Shown piece after piece: positions 9,733 through 20,916 of a stretch of 64,000 nucleotides of DNA. A program made the position numbers and the translations under genes. Location: the NCBI GenBank assembly GCA_029945725.1, contig JAQSDB010000011.1, positions 434,001 through 498,000 on the forward strand, written 5' to 3'. The notes below the pieces were generated by a model. That model was not told the origin of the DNA. It worked only from the letters and a program-made list of their open reading frames with translations, and ran no database searches. How positions within the stretch are numbered: position 1 is the stretch's first letter; each line of letters opens with the position of its first letter. Source of the DNA: a bacterium (GTDB lineage: Bacteria; Pseudomonadota; Gammaproteobacteria; Pseudomonadales; Moraxellaceae).

Positions 9733-10818
9733 ATGTTTGCCTATATCCTGCGGCGCCTGCTGCTCATCATTCCTACCCTGATCGGCATTCTGCTGATCAA
9801 TTTCCTGATCATACAGGTAGCCCCCGGCGGCCCCGTGGATCAGGCCATCGCCAAGCTGCAGGGACTGGACAACTCCGCCGCCTCACGCATGGGAGGTGGT
9901 GCAGGCGAAGTCAGCAGTGCAATGCCGGGCAACACCAAATATCGTGGCGCCCAGGGTCTTGATCCGGAAATGATCGAGGATCTTAAAAGGCAGTATGGCT
10001 TTGACAAACCCATACACGAACGTCTCTGGATACTGTTGAAAAGCTACAGCCGGCTGGATTTCGGTCAAAGTTTTTTCCGGGACATGCCGGTCACGACCCT
10101 GATCGTGGAAAAAATGCCCGTCTCCATATCCCTTGGGCTCTGGAGCACGCTGATTATTTATCTGGTATCGATTCCGCTGGGCATCAAGAAAGCCATCAGC
10201 CATGGCAGCCGCTTTGACATCTGGACCAGCTCTCTGGTGGTGATTGGCTATGCCATTCCCGGATTCCTGTTTGCCATCCTGCTGATTGTTCTGTTTGCCG
10301 GCGGCAGCTACTGGCAGGTTTTCCCCATGCAGGGACTGGTATCGGAAAATTTCAACAGTCTGGGGATGGGAGAAAAAATCCTCGACTATGCACACCACAT
10401 GGTACTGCCCACTATCTGCATGAGCATTGGCGGCTTTGCCACACTCACCATGCTCACCAAAAACTCTTTTCTCGATGAAATCAATAAACAATATGTCGTA
10501 ACAGCCAGAGCCAAAGGACTGAAGGAAAGCCAGATACTTTATGGCCATGTATTCCGTAATGCGATGCTGATCATCATTGCCGGCATTCCCGCTACGCTGA
10601 TCAGCGTCTTTTTCACCGGTTCACTGCTCATCGAGGGCATATTCAACCTTGATGGACTTGGCCTGCTCGGTCTTCAGTCCGTATTGAATCGCGATTACCC
10701 CGTGATCTTCGGCACCCTGTTCATCTTCACTCTCGTGGGCATGCTGTTAAAACTGGTCAGTGATATTGCCTATATGCTGGTTGATCCACGCATCACCTTT
10801 GAATCACACGGGGAATAG
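9733..10818 (+). CDS. yejB: Peptide ABC transporter permease YejB
   Basis: An inner-membrane permease of 361 aa of the DppB/OppB class. It has an N-terminal membrane anchor ([20 protein letters not shown]), a large periplasmic loop containing [13 protein letters not shown], and then five more hydrophobic segments. The ATPase-contact EAA loop is visible at [20 protein letters not shown]. It would pair with YejE to form the translocation channel. It lies 3 bases before yejE. Confidence 0.93.
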   Translation: MFAYILRRLLLIIPTLIGILLINFLIIQVAPGGPVDQAIAKLQGLDNSAASRMGGGAGEVSSAMPGNTKYRGAQGLDPEMIEDLKRQYGFDKPIHERLWILLKSYSRLDFGQSFFRDMPVTTLIVEKMPVSISLGLWSTLIIYLVSIPLGIKKAISHGSRFDIWTSSLVVIGYAIPGFLFAILLIVLFAGGSYWQVFPMQGLVSENFNSLGMGEKILDYAHHMVLPTICMSIGGFATLTMLTKNSFLDEINKQYVVTARAKGLKESQILYGHVFRNAMLIIIAGIPATLISVFFTGSLLIEGIFNLDGLGLLGLQSVLNRDYPVIFGTLFIFTLVGMLLKLVSDIAYMLVDPRITFESHGE

Positions 10819-10821
10819 AGC

Positions 10822-11838
10822 ATGTCCCCCCTGAACCAGCAGCGCTGGCAAAAATTCAAACAGCATCGCCGTGGCTACTGGTCGCTCTGGATATTCACAG
10901 GACTGTTTGCGCTCAGTCTTTGCGCCGAAGTACTGGTCAACAACAAGCCCATCATGGTGAGCTACCGAAGCTCCCTGTACTTCCCCGTTCTCAAGGATTA
11001 CCCCGAAACCACCTTTGGTGGCGAATTTGAAACAGCCACGGATTATCGTGACAGCTATGTGCGCGACATGATCGAGAAAAACGGCTGGATGCTCTGGCCG
11101 CCAGTGCATTTCAATCATCAGACCATCAACTACAACCTCACGGTTCCGGCCCCTGCCCCGCCTTCACGCGACAACTGGCTGGGCACGGATGACCAAGGCC
11201 GCGATGTCGTCGCGCGCCTGATCTACGGCTTTCGCATTTCCGTGCTGTTTGCCCTGACCCTGACGGTACTCAGCTCGATTGTGGGTGTTGCGGCGGGTGC
11301 ACTGCAGGGTTATTACGGGGGCCGCATTGATCTCTTCGGGCAACGTTTTATTGAAATCTGGTCTGGCCTGCCCGTGCTCTTCATGCTCATCATCCTGTCC
11401 AGCCTGGTTGAACCCAACTTCTGGTGGTTACTCGGTCTCATGCTGCTGTTCAGCTGGACCGAACTCACCGGCCTTGTGCGTGCCGAATTCCTGCGCGGAC
11501 GCAATCTCGAATACGTACGTGCCGCACGCGCCCTCGGCCTCAGTGACGGGCAAATCATGTACCGGCACATTTTGCCCAATGCCATGGTGTCCACACTGAC
11601 GTTTCTGCCGTTTATATTTACCGGCGCCATCGGGGTGCTAACGTCACTGGATTTTCTCGGCTTTGGCTTGCCTCCCGGTTCTGCTTCGCTGGGAGAGCTG
11701 GTGGCCCAGGCCAAAAACAACCTCAGTGCGCCCTGGCTCGGCCTGTCCTCGTTTGTCACGCTCTCGGTCATGCTCACACTGCTGGTTTTTGTTGGTGAAG
11801 CCGCCCGTGACGCCTTTGATCCACGCAAGTCTGCCTGA
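10822..11838 (+). CDS. yejE: Peptide ABC transporter permease YejE
   Basis: The second channel subunit (338 aa), DppC/OppC class. It has an N-terminal transmembrane segment (GYWSLWIFTGLFALSLCAEV), a long periplasmic region with the family signature NWLGTDDQGRDVVARLIYG, and a five-helix core with the EAA loop VRAARALGLSDGQIMYRHIL. It sits between yejB and yejF with gaps of only 3 and 9 bases. Confidence 0.93.
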   Translation: MSPLNQQRWQKFKQHRRGYWSLWIFTGLFALSLCAEVLVNNKPIMVSYRSSLYFPVLKDYPETTFGGEFETATDYRDSYVRDMIEKNGWMLWPPVHFNHQTINYNLTVPAPAPPSRDNWLGTDDQGRDVVARLIYGFRISVLFALTLTVLSSIVGVAAGALQGYYGGRIDLFGQRFIEIWSGLPVLFMLIILSSLVEPNFWWLLGLMLLFSWTELTGLVRAEFLRGRNLEYVRAARALGLSDGQIMYRHILPNAMVSTLTFLPFIFTGAIGVLTSLDFLGFGLPPGSASLGELVAQAKNNLSAPWLGLSSFVTLSVMLTLLVFVGEAARDAFDPRKSA

Positions 11839-11847
11839 GGCCGGCAC

Positions 11848-13443
11848 ATGAACAAGACACCGGTTCTGGCCATCGACAATCTGGGCGTCAGCTTTCAGCA
11901 AAAGGATGCCGCCACTACGCCGGTGAGGTCTGCCTCGCTCAGCATTTCTGCCGGTGAAATGCTGGCACTGGTGGGTGAAAGCGGCTCAGGAAAATCACTG
12001 ACGGCCCTTGCGGTCCTGAATCTGTTGCCGGCACACGCCAGGCTGTCCGGCAGTATCCGTTTCAGTGGCGAGGAGCTGATTGGTGCCGGAGAAAAGCGCC
12101 TGCGCCAGATCCGGGGCCACAAGGTGAGCATGATTTTCCAGGAGCCCATGACCTCCCTGAATCCGCTGCATCACATTGAAAAGCAGATCAGTGAAATACT
12201 GTTTGTCCATCAGGGGCTGGGCAACAAGGCCGCGCGCGCACGCACGCTGGAGCTGCTGACGCTGGTCGGCATTCCCGAACCGCACAAACGCCTGCGCGCC
12301 TATCCGCACGAACTTTCCGGAGGGCAGCGTCAACGCGTGATGATTGCCATGGCACTGGCCAACAATCCCGAACTGCTGATTGCCGACGAGCCCACTACGG
12401 CTCTGGATGTCATGCTGCAGGCACAGATTCTTGATTTGCTGAAAACATTGCAGCAAAAGCTTGGTCTTGCCGTTCTGCTGATCTCGCATGACCTGACGCT
12501 GGTAAAACGCTATGCCGACAGGGTGGTAGTGATGCAAGCCGGCACCACCGTGGAAAGTGCCGACAAGGCAACCCTGTTCGCCTCGCCACAGCATGCCTAC
12601 ACCCGCCTCCTGCTCGCCGCCGACCCGGCCGGCACACCCGCTCCGCTGCCGCAGGAGCGCAAGCCGGTACTCAAGATCAGCGGACTGCAGGTCTGTTTCC
12701 CCCTGAAAAAATCCTTTTTTGGCAAAACCCTGGACGTCATCAAGGCCGTCGATAACATCTCGCTTGAACTTCATGCCGGCGAAACACTGGGCATAGTGGG
12801 TGAGTCGGGCTCAGGAAAATCAACACTGGCCTTTGCGATCCTGCGCCTGCTGCCCGCGACCGGCAGCGTGGTTTTTCTGGGCAATCCCCTGCTGACACTG
12901 ACGCAAAAACAGCTGCGTCCCTTGCGTCGTGACATGCAGATTGTTTTTCAGGACCCCTACGGCAGCCTCAGCCCGCGCATGACCATTGCCGAGATTGTGG
13001 GTGAAGGTCTGGAAGTACAGGGCATGCCTGCCACTGAACGTGATGCAGCCGTACAGGCGGCCTTGCGGGAGGTGCACCTTGATCCCGCCACCCGGCACCG
13101 CTATCCGCATGAGTTTTCCGGCGGCCAGCGCCAGCGTATTGCCATCGCCCGTGCGATGGCCCTGAAGCCGCAGCTGATTGTGCTGGATGAACCCACCTCG
13201 GCACTGGATCGCACGGTACAAAAGCAGATTGTCGAGCTGCTGCGCGAGCTGCAGGTCCGGCATGGCTTTGCCTGCCTGTTTATCAGCCATGACCTTGCCG
13301 TGGTGCGCGCCCTATGCCATCGCATTCTGGTCATGCAGCACGGACGCGAAGTGGAAAGCCGAAGCAACCACGACCTGTTCAATGCGCCTGCCATGGACTA
13401 CACGCAACGCCTTATTGCGGCGGCCGGGCTGAAGGCTGGCTGA
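11848..13443 (+). CDS. yejF: Peptide ABC transporter ATPase YejF (fused double ATPase)
   Basis: A single 531-aa polypeptide with two complete nucleotide-binding domains, equivalent to DppD and DppF fused. Both Walker A motifs are present ([10 protein letters not shown] near residue 43, [12 protein letters not shown] near residue 317). So are both signatures ([15 protein letters not shown] and [15 protein letters not shown]) and both Walker B motifs ([16 protein letters not shown]). It energises uptake through YejBE. This is the last gene of yejABEF; fabI follows 177 bases later with its own leader. Confidence 0.94.
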   Translation: MNKTPVLAIDNLGVSFQQKDAATTPVRSASLSISAGEMLALVGESGSGKSLTALAVLNLLPAHARLSGSIRFSGEELIGAGEKRLRQIRGHKVSMIFQEPMTSLNPLHHIEKQISEILFVHQGLGNKAARARTLELLTLVGIPEPHKRLRAYPHELSGGQRQRVMIAMALANNPELLIADEPTTALDVMLQAQILDLLKTLQQKLGLAVLLISHDLTLVKRYADRVVVMQAGTTVESADKATLFASPQHAYTRLLLAADPAGTPAPLPQERKPVLKISGLQVCFPLKKSFFGKTLDVIKAVDNISLELHAGETLGIVGESGSGKSTLAFAILRLLPATGSVVFLGNPLLTLTQKQLRPLRRDMQIVFQDPYGSLSPRMTIAEIVGEGLEVQGMPATERDAAVQAALREVHLDPATRHRYPHEFSGGQRQRIAIARAMALKPQLIVLDEPTSALDRTVQKQIVELLRELQVRHGFACLFISHDLAVVRALCHRILVMQHGREVESRSNHDLFNAPAMDYTQRLIAAAGLKAG

Positions 13444-13620
13444 TACAAGTCCTTACACCTGCATCGGCCCTGCCATTGTGCTTATGTTCCGGAGGGCACT
13501 GTGAATAAACGAAGTTCCTTTATACTGGCGACCCCGCAGTCAGCTGTGACCGCCTGCTACTGATACAAGACCAGACAAGACACCTGACCACACCACAAAG
13601 CATTACAAGGAGGCTACCTC

Positions 13621-14412
13621 ATGGGATTTCTCGCCGGTAAACGTGTACTTATCGTTGGCGTCGCCAGCAAACTCTCCATCGCCTATGGCATTGCCCAGGC
13701 CATGCATCGTGAAGGCGCAGAACTGGCTTTCACTTACCAGAATGACAAGCTCAAGGGCCGTGTCGAAGAATTCGCGCAAACGTTTGGCTCCACGCTGACC
13801 TTTCCTTGCGATGTTGCCATTGATGCAGAAATCGACAGTCTTTTTGTCGAGCTCGGCAAAAAATGGGACGGGCTTGATGTCATCGTGCACTCGGTTGGTT
13901 ATGCACCCGGTCACGAGCTCGAAGGCAATTACGTGGATGTCACCACGCGCGAAGGCTTCCGGATTGCGCATGACATCAGCTCGTTCAGTTTTGGCGCCCT
14001 TGCCAAGGCCGGCAAATCCCTGCTGGCCGGTCGTAACGGTTCGCTGCTGACCCTGACTTATCAGGGCTCTGAGCGCGTTGTGCCCAACTACAACGTCATG
14101 GGGCTGGCAAAGGCATCACTGGAAGCCAATGTGCGCTACCTGGCCTCCAGCCTCGGCCCTGATGGCATTCGCGTGAACGGCATCTCTGCCGGCCCGATTC
14201 GTACACTGGCCGCCAGCGGCATCAAGAATTTCCGCAAGATGCTGGCCTATAACGAGGCGGCCACACCGCTGCGTCGCAATGTCACGATTGAGGAAGTCGG
14301 CAATGCCGCTGCCTTTTTGTGTTCGGATCTGGCTTCCGGCATCAGCGGAGAAATCATGTATGTCGACGGCGGCTTCAATACCGTTGCCATGCCGCCACTG
14401 GATCAGGCCTGA
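13621..14412 (+). CDS. fabI: Enoyl-[acyl-carrier-protein] reductase [NADH]
   Basis: FabI performs the last reduction of each fatty acid elongation cycle and is the target of triclosan and diazaborines. The 263-aa SDR-fold protein has the FabI-specific nucleotide loop [13 protein letters not shown] and the active-site residues Y147, Y157 and K164 in the YNVMGLAK region. A strong AAGGAGG lies before the ATG. A TATACT box at 13521-13526 is a possible -10. The gene ends at a strong symmetrical terminator. Confidence 0.96.
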   Translation: MGFLAGKRVLIVGVASKLSIAYGIAQAMHREGAELAFTYQNDKLKGRVEEFAQTFGSTLTFPCDVAIDAEIDSLFVELGKKWDGLDVIVHSVGYAPGHELEGNYVDVTTREGFRIAHDISSFSFGALAKAGKSLLAGRNGSLLTLTYQGSERVVPNYNVMGLAKASLEANVRYLASSLGPDGIRVNGISAGPIRTLAASGIKNFRKMLAYNEAATPLRRNVTIEEVGNAAAFLCSDLASGISGEIMYVDGGFNTVAMPPLDQA

Positions 14413-14469
14413 GCAAAATATCCGGGGGCGCTTCTGCGCACCTCCGGATATTGTCCTGAAGCCAATACC

Positions 14470-14525
14470 GTTTTCAAAGCCATAAAAAAGCCCGCATTAG
14501 CGGGCTTTTTTATGGCTTTGAAAAC
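14470..14525. terminator. Bidirectional terminator between fabI and ppiD (26-bp perfect stem)
   Basis: A perfect 26-bp inverted repeat (14470-14495 with 14500-14525) has a 4-base loop (ATTA). Its core is AAAAAAGCCCGC/GCGGGCTTTTTT, so it should terminate both convergent genes. Confidence 0.93.
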
Positions 14526-14537
14526 ACCAGACGGACC

Positions 14538-16439
14538 TTATTCTTCTGTCGCGACATTATCCTTGGCCAGCACCACCACCTTGCCGCTTTCGCGCAGGGA
14601 ACGAACATAGTCCTGGAATTCCTGCTGGCTGCGATTTTCGCTCAGTACATTGCGCATCTGGGCGGCGTCAGCACCCGGCAAACTCGCACCATCGGTCACC
14701 TTGCTGACCGCAACCACCACATAGGAAGGACCCGCGGCAAAACTGTCAGCACTCAACTTGCCCGGAGCAGGACGCGGCAAGCGATAGGCAACCTTCAGAA
14801 TTTCCGGAAGCGGAACCGGGGTACGCCTGGTCGAATCAGGCATGTCCTGCCAGGTGAGTTTCTCGCTAGCGGCCACTTCTGCCAGCGTTTTACCTTCGGC
14901 CAGGGACTTGGCAACCGCTTCGGCAACAGCCTTGGCCTTTGCCCCGGCTTTCTCGATCAGCAGGTTATTGCGAACATTGCTCGTTATTTCCGCCAGCGGC
15001 TTCAAACGTGCCGGCTCATGATTTTTCACTCGCAGCCACACGGTACTGCCATCGGCCAGTGCAATGCCCTGGGAGTTTTTGCCATCTTTCAGCAAGTCAT
15101 CACTGAAGGCGGCATCAAGCACTTTACGGTCAGCCGCCAGGCCCGCACCACCGGCACGTGTAAACACCTCTGTACTGGCAATACTGCGCTTGAATTTTTC
15201 AGCCGGTTCCTTGAGATCGGAAGCCTCATAAACAGCCGCGTCCAGCTTCTCGACTTGATCGGCATAAAGCTCATCCGCCTTGCCTTCTTTTGCTTCACGT
15301 TCAAGTTCAGGCTTGAGTGAGGCATAGCTGGGCGCCGCAGATGCCTGAATCTTGTTCAGCTTGATCAGGTGATAACCGTACTGTGTTTTTACCGGTTCAG
15401 AAATCTCGCCTTCCTTCAGACTGAACAGGACTTTATCGAATTCGGGCACGAACTGGCCACGAGCCGTTAAGCCGAGATTCCCGCCCATGGCAACCGAGCC
15501 AGGATCCTGGGAAAACTCTTTCGCCAGTTTGCCAAAGTCTTCGCCAGCCTTCGCACGCCTGGCAATGTCCTGCATTTTCTTCAGGGCATCGGCATCCTTG
15601 GTCTTTGCATCCACCGTAATCAGGATGTGCTGAGCCTGACGTTGCTCATTGGCGGCGCTGTTCTTCACTTTCTCTTCATAGCGCGCTTTCAGGTCTTCTT
15701 CTGTCGGCACGGCCTGGGCAATGAAGTCATTACGCTTAATGCTGATATAGTCCAGCGCCACCGTTTCCTGCGTAGTAAAACGTGCAGGATTGGCTTGATA
15801 GGACTTTTTGATTTCCTCATCACTGACGGTGATATCGGCGAGATAACGCGCGCCGGGAATCATGGCGAGATGGACATCGCGTTTCTGGGTATCCAGCGCA
15901 GAAAGATGATCCAGCTCGGCCGTGGTGACAAAGCCGCTCTGGCCAATACCGGAAATCAGCAATGAATACGCCAGCTCCTGTTTGGCTTTGGCGGGATAGG
16001 AGGCAGGGCTTTCGCCAATCTGGCGCAACATCTGCTCATAACGAGCCTGACTGAACTTGCCACTTTCCTGAAAAGCCGGCACTTCACGAATAAGCTTGTA
16101 AACGGTAGCGTCTGAAATCAGGTAACCCGCTTTTTTTGCCTGCTGCGTCAGCAGCTCGCGGCTGATCGCGCCATTGAGCACATCCTTGCGCAAGCGAACC
16201 ATATCCAGACTGGCAGGATCGGCCTTTTCACCCATTTGGGCGAGCATCTGCTGACGCTGGCGATCCACCAGCTGATCCACTTCGCGCTGAAGAATCTCGG
16301 TGCCGTTTACCTTGGCCGCAATCACTTTGCCGCCATTACCAAAATAGGATTCAAGTCCAAGAGCCGCCAGGCCAAAGACGATAAGCCCGAGAATGCTTTT
16401 ACCGAGCCATCCTTTCACCATCCCACGAAAGGCTTCCAT
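14538..16439 (-). CDS. ppiD: Peptidyl-prolyl cis-trans isomerase PpiD (periplasmic folding chaperone)
   Basis: PpiD is an inner-membrane-anchored periplasmic chaperone near the Sec translocon. The 633-aa protein has one N-terminal transmembrane helix (SILGLIVFGLAALGLESYF), a SurA-like helical chaperone region, and a parvulin domain (QAQHILITVDA through LGLTARGQFVPEFDKVLFSLKEGEISEPVKT). The tail has a second, degenerate isomerase-like part. I chose the ATG at 16439, preceded by GGGAG with a 5-base spacer, over an in-frame start at 16457. The hupB terminator sits only about 30 bases upstream. Confidence 0.93.
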   Translation of the reverse strand: MEAFRGMVKGWLGKSILGLIVFGLAALGLESYFGNGGKVIAAKVNGTEILQREVDQLVDRQRQQMLAQMGEKADPASLDMVRLRKDVLNGAISRELLTQQAKKAGYLISDATVYKLIREVPAFQESGKFSQARYEQMLRQIGESPASYPAKAKQELAYSLLISGIGQSGFVTTAELDHLSALDTQKRDVHLAMIPGARYLADITVSDEEIKKSYQANPARFTTQETVALDYISIKRNDFIAQAVPTEEDLKARYEEKVKNSAANEQRQAQHILITVDAKTKDADALKKMQDIARRAKAGEDFGKLAKEFSQDPGSVAMGGNLGLTARGQFVPEFDKVLFSLKEGEISEPVKTQYGYHLIKLNKIQASAAPSYASLKPELEREAKEGKADELYADQVEKLDAAVYEASDLKEPAEKFKRSIASTEVFTRAGGAGLAADRKVLDAAFSDDLLKDGKNSQGIALADGSTVWLRVKNHEPARLKPLAEITSNVRNNLLIEKAGAKAKAVAEAVAKSLAEGKTLAEVAASEKLTWQDMPDSTRRTPVPLPEILKVAYRLPRPAPGKLSADSFAAGPSYVVVAVSKVTDGASLPGADAAQMRNVLSENRSQQEFQDYVRSLRESGKVVVLAKDNVATEE

Positions 16440-16469
16440 CTGAACTCCCGATGACACATAAACTTCAAC

Positions 16470-16498
16470 AAAAAAAAGCGCGCCCGCAATGGGCGCGC
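16470..16498 (-). terminator. hupB terminator
   Basis: On the minus strand an 8-bp stem (GCGCGCCC at 16491-16498 pairing with 16478-16485) with a 5-base loop is followed by eight T (16470-16477). It lies between hupB and ppiD. Confidence 0.85.
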
Positions 16499-16553
16499 CG
16501 GTGTTTTTCTAGATATTGCCGCAAGACACTTCTGTAATGCAGTCAACAACTAA

Positions 16554-16826
16554 TCAGTTCACCGCATCCTTGAGGCCCTTGCCGGCCTTGAAGCCAGGAA
16601 CCTTGGAAGCAGCAATCTGGATTTCCTTGCCGGTCTGGGGGTTACGGCCCATGCGAGCAGCACGTTCCTTCACCAGAAAAGTACCGAAACCAACCAGCGT
16701 TACCTGATCACCGGACTTGAGGGCATTGGTAATGGCTTCAACAGTTGCATCAAGTGCACGGCCTGCATCAGCTTTGGTGATGTCGGCGCTGGCAGCGATG
16801 GCGTCAATGAGTTCAGATTTATTCAC
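16554..16826 (-). CDS. hupB: DNA-binding protein HU-beta
   Basis: A 90-aa nucleoid protein that bends DNA. It is a full-length HU fold: helical N-terminus [21 protein letters not shown], beta-arm signature [24 protein letters not shown], and C-terminal helix [12 protein letters not shown]. The start is GTG at 16826, preceded by GGGGA. The open frame continues upstream, but those residues are not HU. It lies in the conserved lon-hupB-ppiD order and has its own promoter and terminator. Confidence 0.95.
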   Translation of the reverse strand: MNKSELIDAIAASADITKADAGRALDATVEAITNALKSGDQVTLVGFGTFLVKERAARMGRNPQTGKEIQIAASKVPGFKAGKGLKDAVN

Positions 16827-16914
16827 TTTAGTCCCCTTTTTATAGGATCCATTTATCGTAAGAGAGAGGTCGTTGCAAAGCGGAGGACAATGGGCACCCG
16901 CAAAACGATGGGCA

Positions 16915-16943
16915 TTTATAACAACCGCCCCCCGGGGGGTCAA
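16915..16943 (-). promoter_or_regulatory. hupB promoter
   Basis: On the minus strand TTGACC (16938-16943) and TATAAA (16915-16920) are separated by exactly 17 bp, about 90 bases upstream of the hupB GTG. The -35 overlaps the edge of the lon-hupB hairpin. Confidence 0.7.
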
Positions 16944-16975
16944 GCCGGGATATCTGCAATTATCCCGGCTTTTTT
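16942..16975. terminator. Hairpin between lon and hupB
   Basis: An 11-bp perfect stem (16942-16952 with 16961-16971) with an 8-base loop is followed by T on the plus strand. On the minus strand it lies 30 bases past the lon stop and is preceded by A-tract, with only two T after it. Confidence 0.6.
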
Positions 16976-17000
16976 GGGGCGATTTATTGCTTTGTGATGG

Positions 17001-19418
17001 TCAATGTGTACTTGGACGCTCCTCGTTTTCGTCTTCGTCTTTTTTACCTGTGGCAGGCAGGGCTATTGTCGAGGCGGTTTCCGGCAACGGCTCCGGCAGA
17101 CGCGTCAAGGCAATCGCCAGTACCTCATCAATCCACTTCACGGTACGAATGCTGAGGTCCTGTTTGATATTCTCCGGTATCTCCTTGAGATCCCGTTCGT
17201 TTTCCTCGGGAATGATGACGGTCTTGATGCCGCCACGATGGGCTGCCAGGAGCTTTTCCTTGAGTCCGCCAATCGGCAAGACCTGACCACGCAAGGTAAT
17301 TTCACCGGTCATGGCAACATCGGCCCGCACCGGAATGCCCGTCAGCGCCGACACAATGGCCGTACACATGCCGATGCCGGCACTGGGGCCGTCTTTTGGC
17401 GTGGCGCCTTCCGGCATATGGACATGCAGGTCATGCGCCTCATGGAAGTCCGGAGCAATCCCGAGCAGGCGTGAGCGTGAGCGCACCACGGTCATGGCGG
17501 CCTTGATGGACTCCTGCATGACATCACCCAGAGAGCCCGTCATGGTATGACGGCCCTTGCCAGGAACCGCCACCGCCTCGATGGTGAGCAACTCGCCTCC
17601 TACCTGTGTCCAGGCCAGACCGGTTACCTGCCCGATCTGATCCTTTTCCTCTGCCTTGCCGTAATTGAACTTGCGCACCCCGATATATTCACCCAGGACA
17701 GCGTCCGTAACCTCGGCAAGGCCCTTATGGCTGCCCATCACGACCAGCTTCACTACCTTGCGGCAAACCTTGGCAATTTCACGCTCAAGATTACGTACAC
17801 CGGCTTCCCGTGTGTAATAGCGGATGATGTCGCGAATCGCTTCGTCACTAATGCTGAGCTCGGTTTTCTTGAGCCCGGCATTCTCTATCTGGCGCGGGAC
17901 CAGATACTGACGCGCAATATTCACCTTCTCGTCCTCGGTGTAACCCGGCAGACGAATCACCTCCATACGATCCAGCAAGGGTGCCGGAATATTCATGGAG
18001 TTGGCCGTACAGATGAACATCACCTCGGAAAGGTCATAGTCGACCTCCAGATAATGATCATTGAACGTGCCGTTCTGTTCAGGATCCAGCACTTCCAGCA
18101 ATGCCGAGGAAGGATCACCACGCATGTCCGCGCCCATCTTGTCGATTTCATCAAGCAGGAAGAGCGGATTCTTGACGCCAATCTTGGAGAGCTTCTGGAT
18201 CAGCTTGCCCGGCATGGAGCCGATATAGGTACGGCGATGACCGCGGATCTCAGCCTCGTCACGCACGCCGCCCAGAGCCATGCGCACGAACTCGCGATGC
18301 GTCGCCTTGGCAATGCTTTGCCCCAGCGAGGTTTTGCCGACACCGGGAGGACCAACCAGACAGAGTACCGGCCCCTGAAGCTTTTTCACACGCGACTGTA
18401 CGGCAAGGTATTCAAGAATACGTTCCTTGACCTCTTCGAGACCGTAATGATCGGCATCCAGAATATTGCGCGCCTGCTTGAGATCAATACTGATCTTGCT
18501 GCGCTTTTTCCAGGGCACGCCCAGCATCCAGTCGATATAGCCACGCACAACCGTTGCCTCGGCGGACATCGGCGACATCATCTTCAGCTTTTTGAGCTCT
18601 GCCTCGACTTTTTTCTTGGCATCAGCCGGCATGCCAGCCTTGCGAATGCGACCTTCAATCTCGGCAACTTCGTTCTCACCCTCGGCCCCCATATCGCCCA
18701 GCTCTTTCTGAATGGCCTTCATCTGCTCATTCAGGTAGTACTCACGCTGGCTTTTTTCCATCTGCTTTTTAACGCGGCCGCGAATGCGCTTCTCGACCTT
18801 GAGGAGGTCGATCTCGGATTCCATGAAAGCAAGCAAATGGTCGATACGGGCATTGATGTCGTTGAGTTCCAGCAACTGCTGCTTTTCTTCCAGTTTCATC
18901 GAAAGATGTGCAGCAATCGTGTCTGCCAGACGGGAAGGCTCTTCAATCGACGACACCGAAGTGAGCACCTCGGGGGCGACTTTCTTGGAAAGCTTTACGT
19001 ATTGATCAAACTGCCCGAGCAGCGAGCGTGTCAGTACCTCTGCTTCATTGCCAGACAACACCAGTGGCGCCACTTCGCTCACGGTAGCCATGAGATAGCT
19101 GCCGGTATCAGTGACTCCATCAACAGTCGCCCTGAAATTACCCTCGACCAGTACCTTGACGGTGCCGTCAGGCAGCTTGAGCAATTGCAGGATGGTAGAA
19201 ACCGTCCCTATGGCGTACAGGCCGGCCTGCTGCGGATCATCTTCGGAAGCATCTTTCTGGGCGACCAGAAAGATCTGCTTGCTGGAGGCCATGGCCGCTT
19301 CCAGCGCACGAATGGATTTTTCCCGCCCGACAAACAGGGGAATCACCATGTGCGGATAAATAACAACATCGCGAAGTGGCAGCAGTGGCAGATCGAGGAG
19401 CTTATTCTCGTCGTACAT
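17001..19418 (-). CDS. lon: ATP-dependent protease Lon
   Basis: Lon degrades misfolded and regulatory proteins. The 805-aa protein has the N-terminal substrate domain ([23 protein letters not shown]), an AAA+ module with Walker [16 protein letters not shown] (near residue 356) and Walker [13 protein letters not shown], and a protease domain with the Ser-Lys dyad (Ser in [14 protein letters not shown], Lys in [13 protein letters not shown]). A polar tail follows. It lies in the clpP-clpX-lon-hupB block with its own 168-base leader. Confidence 0.97.
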   Translation of the reverse strand: MYDENKLLDLPLLPLRDVVIYPHMVIPLFVGREKSIRALEAAMASSKQIFLVAQKDASEDDPQQAGLYAIGTVSTILQLLKLPDGTVKVLVEGNFRATVDGVTDTGSYLMATVSEVAPLVLSGNEAEVLTRSLLGQFDQYVKLSKKVAPEVLTSVSSIEEPSRLADTIAAHLSMKLEEKQQLLELNDINARIDHLLAFMESEIDLLKVEKRIRGRVKKQMEKSQREYYLNEQMKAIQKELGDMGAEGENEVAEIEGRIRKAGMPADAKKKVEAELKKLKMMSPMSAEATVVRGYIDWMLGVPWKKRSKISIDLKQARNILDADHYGLEEVKERILEYLAVQSRVKKLQGPVLCLVGPPGVGKTSLGQSIAKATHREFVRMALGGVRDEAEIRGHRRTYIGSMPGKLIQKLSKIGVKNPLFLLDEIDKMGADMRGDPSSALLEVLDPEQNGTFNDHYLEVDYDLSEVMFICTANSMNIPAPLLDRMEVIRLPGYTEDEKVNIARQYLVPRQIENAGLKKTELSISDEAIRDIIRYYTREAGVRNLEREIAKVCRKVVKLVVMGSHKGLAEVTDAVLGEYIGVRKFNYGKAEEKDQIGQVTGLAWTQVGGELLTIEAVAVPGKGRHTMTGSLGDVMQESIKAAMTVVRSRSRLLGIAPDFHEAHDLHVHMPEGATPKDGPSAGIGMCTAIVSALTGIPVRADVAMTGEITLRGQVLPIGGLKEKLLAAHRGGIKTVIIPEENERDLKEIPENIKQDLSIRTVKWIDEVLAIALTRLPEPLPETASTIALPATGKKDEDENEERPSTH

Positions 19419-19540
19419 GCAGGAATCCTCTTGGGGATGCGTGGGCCGGTCAAATACCGGTCACGGCAACGCCTCATTACATTGGCTTAATGTTTGAGGC
19501 ATGGAACCGGCAAAAACAAGGGTAACCCCGTAAAAAAGAC

Positions 19541-19570
19541 AAGAAAAAGGGCCTTTAGGCCCTTTTTCTT
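19541..19570 (-). terminator. clpX terminator
   Basis: A 14-bp perfect inverted repeat (19541-19554 with 19557-19570), core AAAAAGGGCCT/AGGCCCTTTTT, lies 17 bases past the clpX stop. The symmetrical A/T flanks would also allow termination in the other direction. Confidence 0.85.
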
Positions 19571-19586
19571 CATACTGGATCACGTT

Positions 19587-20888
19587 TTATTCCGGCATCG
19601 CCTTTGGCGGCGCCACGGGCAACTCGGGGTTTTCGTAGATCAGCAGGGGTTCGGACTCGCCAGCGATGGTTTTTTCATCAACCACCACTTTGACGACATG
19701 CTCCTGTGATGGCAGGTCATACATGGTTCCGAGCAGCACGCCTTCCAGAATGGAGCGCAGGCCTCGGGCACCGGTTTTACGCTCCATGGCACGGCGCGCT
19801 ATTGAGCGCAGAGCTTCAGGGCGGAACTCCAGATCCACATTCTCCATCGCAAACAGCTTCTGGTATTGCTTGGTCAGTGCATTGCGCGGCTCAGTGAGGA
19901 TCTGCATCAGCGCCTCCTCAGTCAGCTCCTCCAGAGTGGCAATCACCGGCAGACGCCCGACGAATTCGGGGATAAGACCAAACTTGATGAGATCCTCCGG
20001 CTCCACTTCCTTGAAGACCTGGCCAACACTTTTCTTTTCATCCTTGCTCTTCACCGTGGCATTGAAACCGATGCCACCCTGCTCCGAACGATTGCGGATG
20101 ATTTTATCCAGTCCGGCAAAAGCTCCGCCGCAGATAAACAGGATATTGGAAGTATCGACCTGCAAAAACTCCTGCTGTGGATGCTTGCGCCCGCCCTGTG
20201 GCGGCACTGAAGCAACCGTGCCTTCAATCAGCTTCAACAGGGCCTGCTGCACACCCTCACCCGATACATCACGGGTAATCGACGGGTTATCACTCTTGCG
20301 GGAAATCTTGTCGATTTCATCAATATAGACAATACCCGTTTGCGCTTTTTCTACATCGTAATCACATTTCTGCAAAAGCTTCTGGATGATGTTTTCCACA
20401 TCCTCACCCACATAACCCGCCTCGGTCAGTGTGGTGGCATCAGCAATCGTAAAAGGCACATTGAGCAAACGCGCCAGGGTTTCCGCGAGCAGTGTTTTAC
20501 CGGAGCCAGTTGGGCCGATCAAAAGAATATTGCTTTTGCTGAGCTCGACCTCGGGACCATGCTTGCCGCCCACGGATTTTTTCATGCCCGCGCGCAGTCG
20601 CTTGTAGTGGTTGTAAACCGCCACCGCCAACACTTTCTTGGCCTTGTCCTGATCGATAACGTACTCGTCCAGCGTGTGCTTTATCTCATGAGGAACCGGC
20701 AGATTATCGCCACCCTTTTCAGCTCCTTCTTCCGGCATTTCCTCACGGATAATGTCGTTGCAGAGATCCACGCATTCATTGCAAATGAATACCGAAGGAC
20801 CAGCAATGAGTTTGGTGACCTCATGCTGGCTTTTTCCGCAGAAAGAGCAGAACAGCAGTTTGCCGTCACTCTTGCGCTCATCGGTCAT
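19587..20888 (-). CDS. clpX: ClpXP protease ATP-binding unfoldase ClpX
   Basis: ClpX recognises and unfolds substrates (for example SsrA-tagged proteins) and feeds them to ClpP. It is a 433-aa protein with an N-terminal C4 zinc-binding domain ([22 protein letters not shown]), Walker [16 protein letters not shown] (near residue 120), Walker [12 protein letters not shown], and the ClpP-docking loop region (GGIGFNATV). clpP is 28 bases upstream, so the two are probably co-transcribed. Confidence 0.97.
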   Translation of the reverse strand: MTDERKSDGKLLFCSFCGKSQHEVTKLIAGPSVFICNECVDLCNDIIREEMPEEGAEKGGDNLPVPHEIKHTLDEYVIDQDKAKKVLAVAVYNHYKRLRAGMKKSVGGKHGPEVELSKSNILLIGPTGSGKTLLAETLARLLNVPFTIADATTLTEAGYVGEDVENIIQKLLQKCDYDVEKAQTGIVYIDEIDKISRKSDNPSITRDVSGEGVQQALLKLIEGTVASVPPQGGRKHPQQEFLQVDTSNILFICGGAFAGLDKIIRNRSEQGGIGFNATVKSKDEKKSVGQVFKEVEPEDLIKFGLIPEFVGRLPVIATLEELTEEALMQILTEPRNALTKQYQKLFAMENVDLEFRPEALRSIARRAMERKTGARGLRSILEGVLLGTMYDLPSQEHVVKVVVDEKTIAGESEPLLIYENPELPVAPPKAMPE

Positions 20889-20916
20889 GTCTTACCTCGT
20901 CAAATCAGAGCAGCGC

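Noticed and set aside
17547-19490. 647-aa open frame on the plus strand opposite lon
   Set aside because: It is a GC-rich antisense shadow of lon, with no domain-like sequence; lon is certain.
19419-19540. Sigma-32 heat-shock promoter for lon
   Set aside because: A CTTG...CCAT pair can be found on the minus strand, but the match to the consensus is too weak to report.
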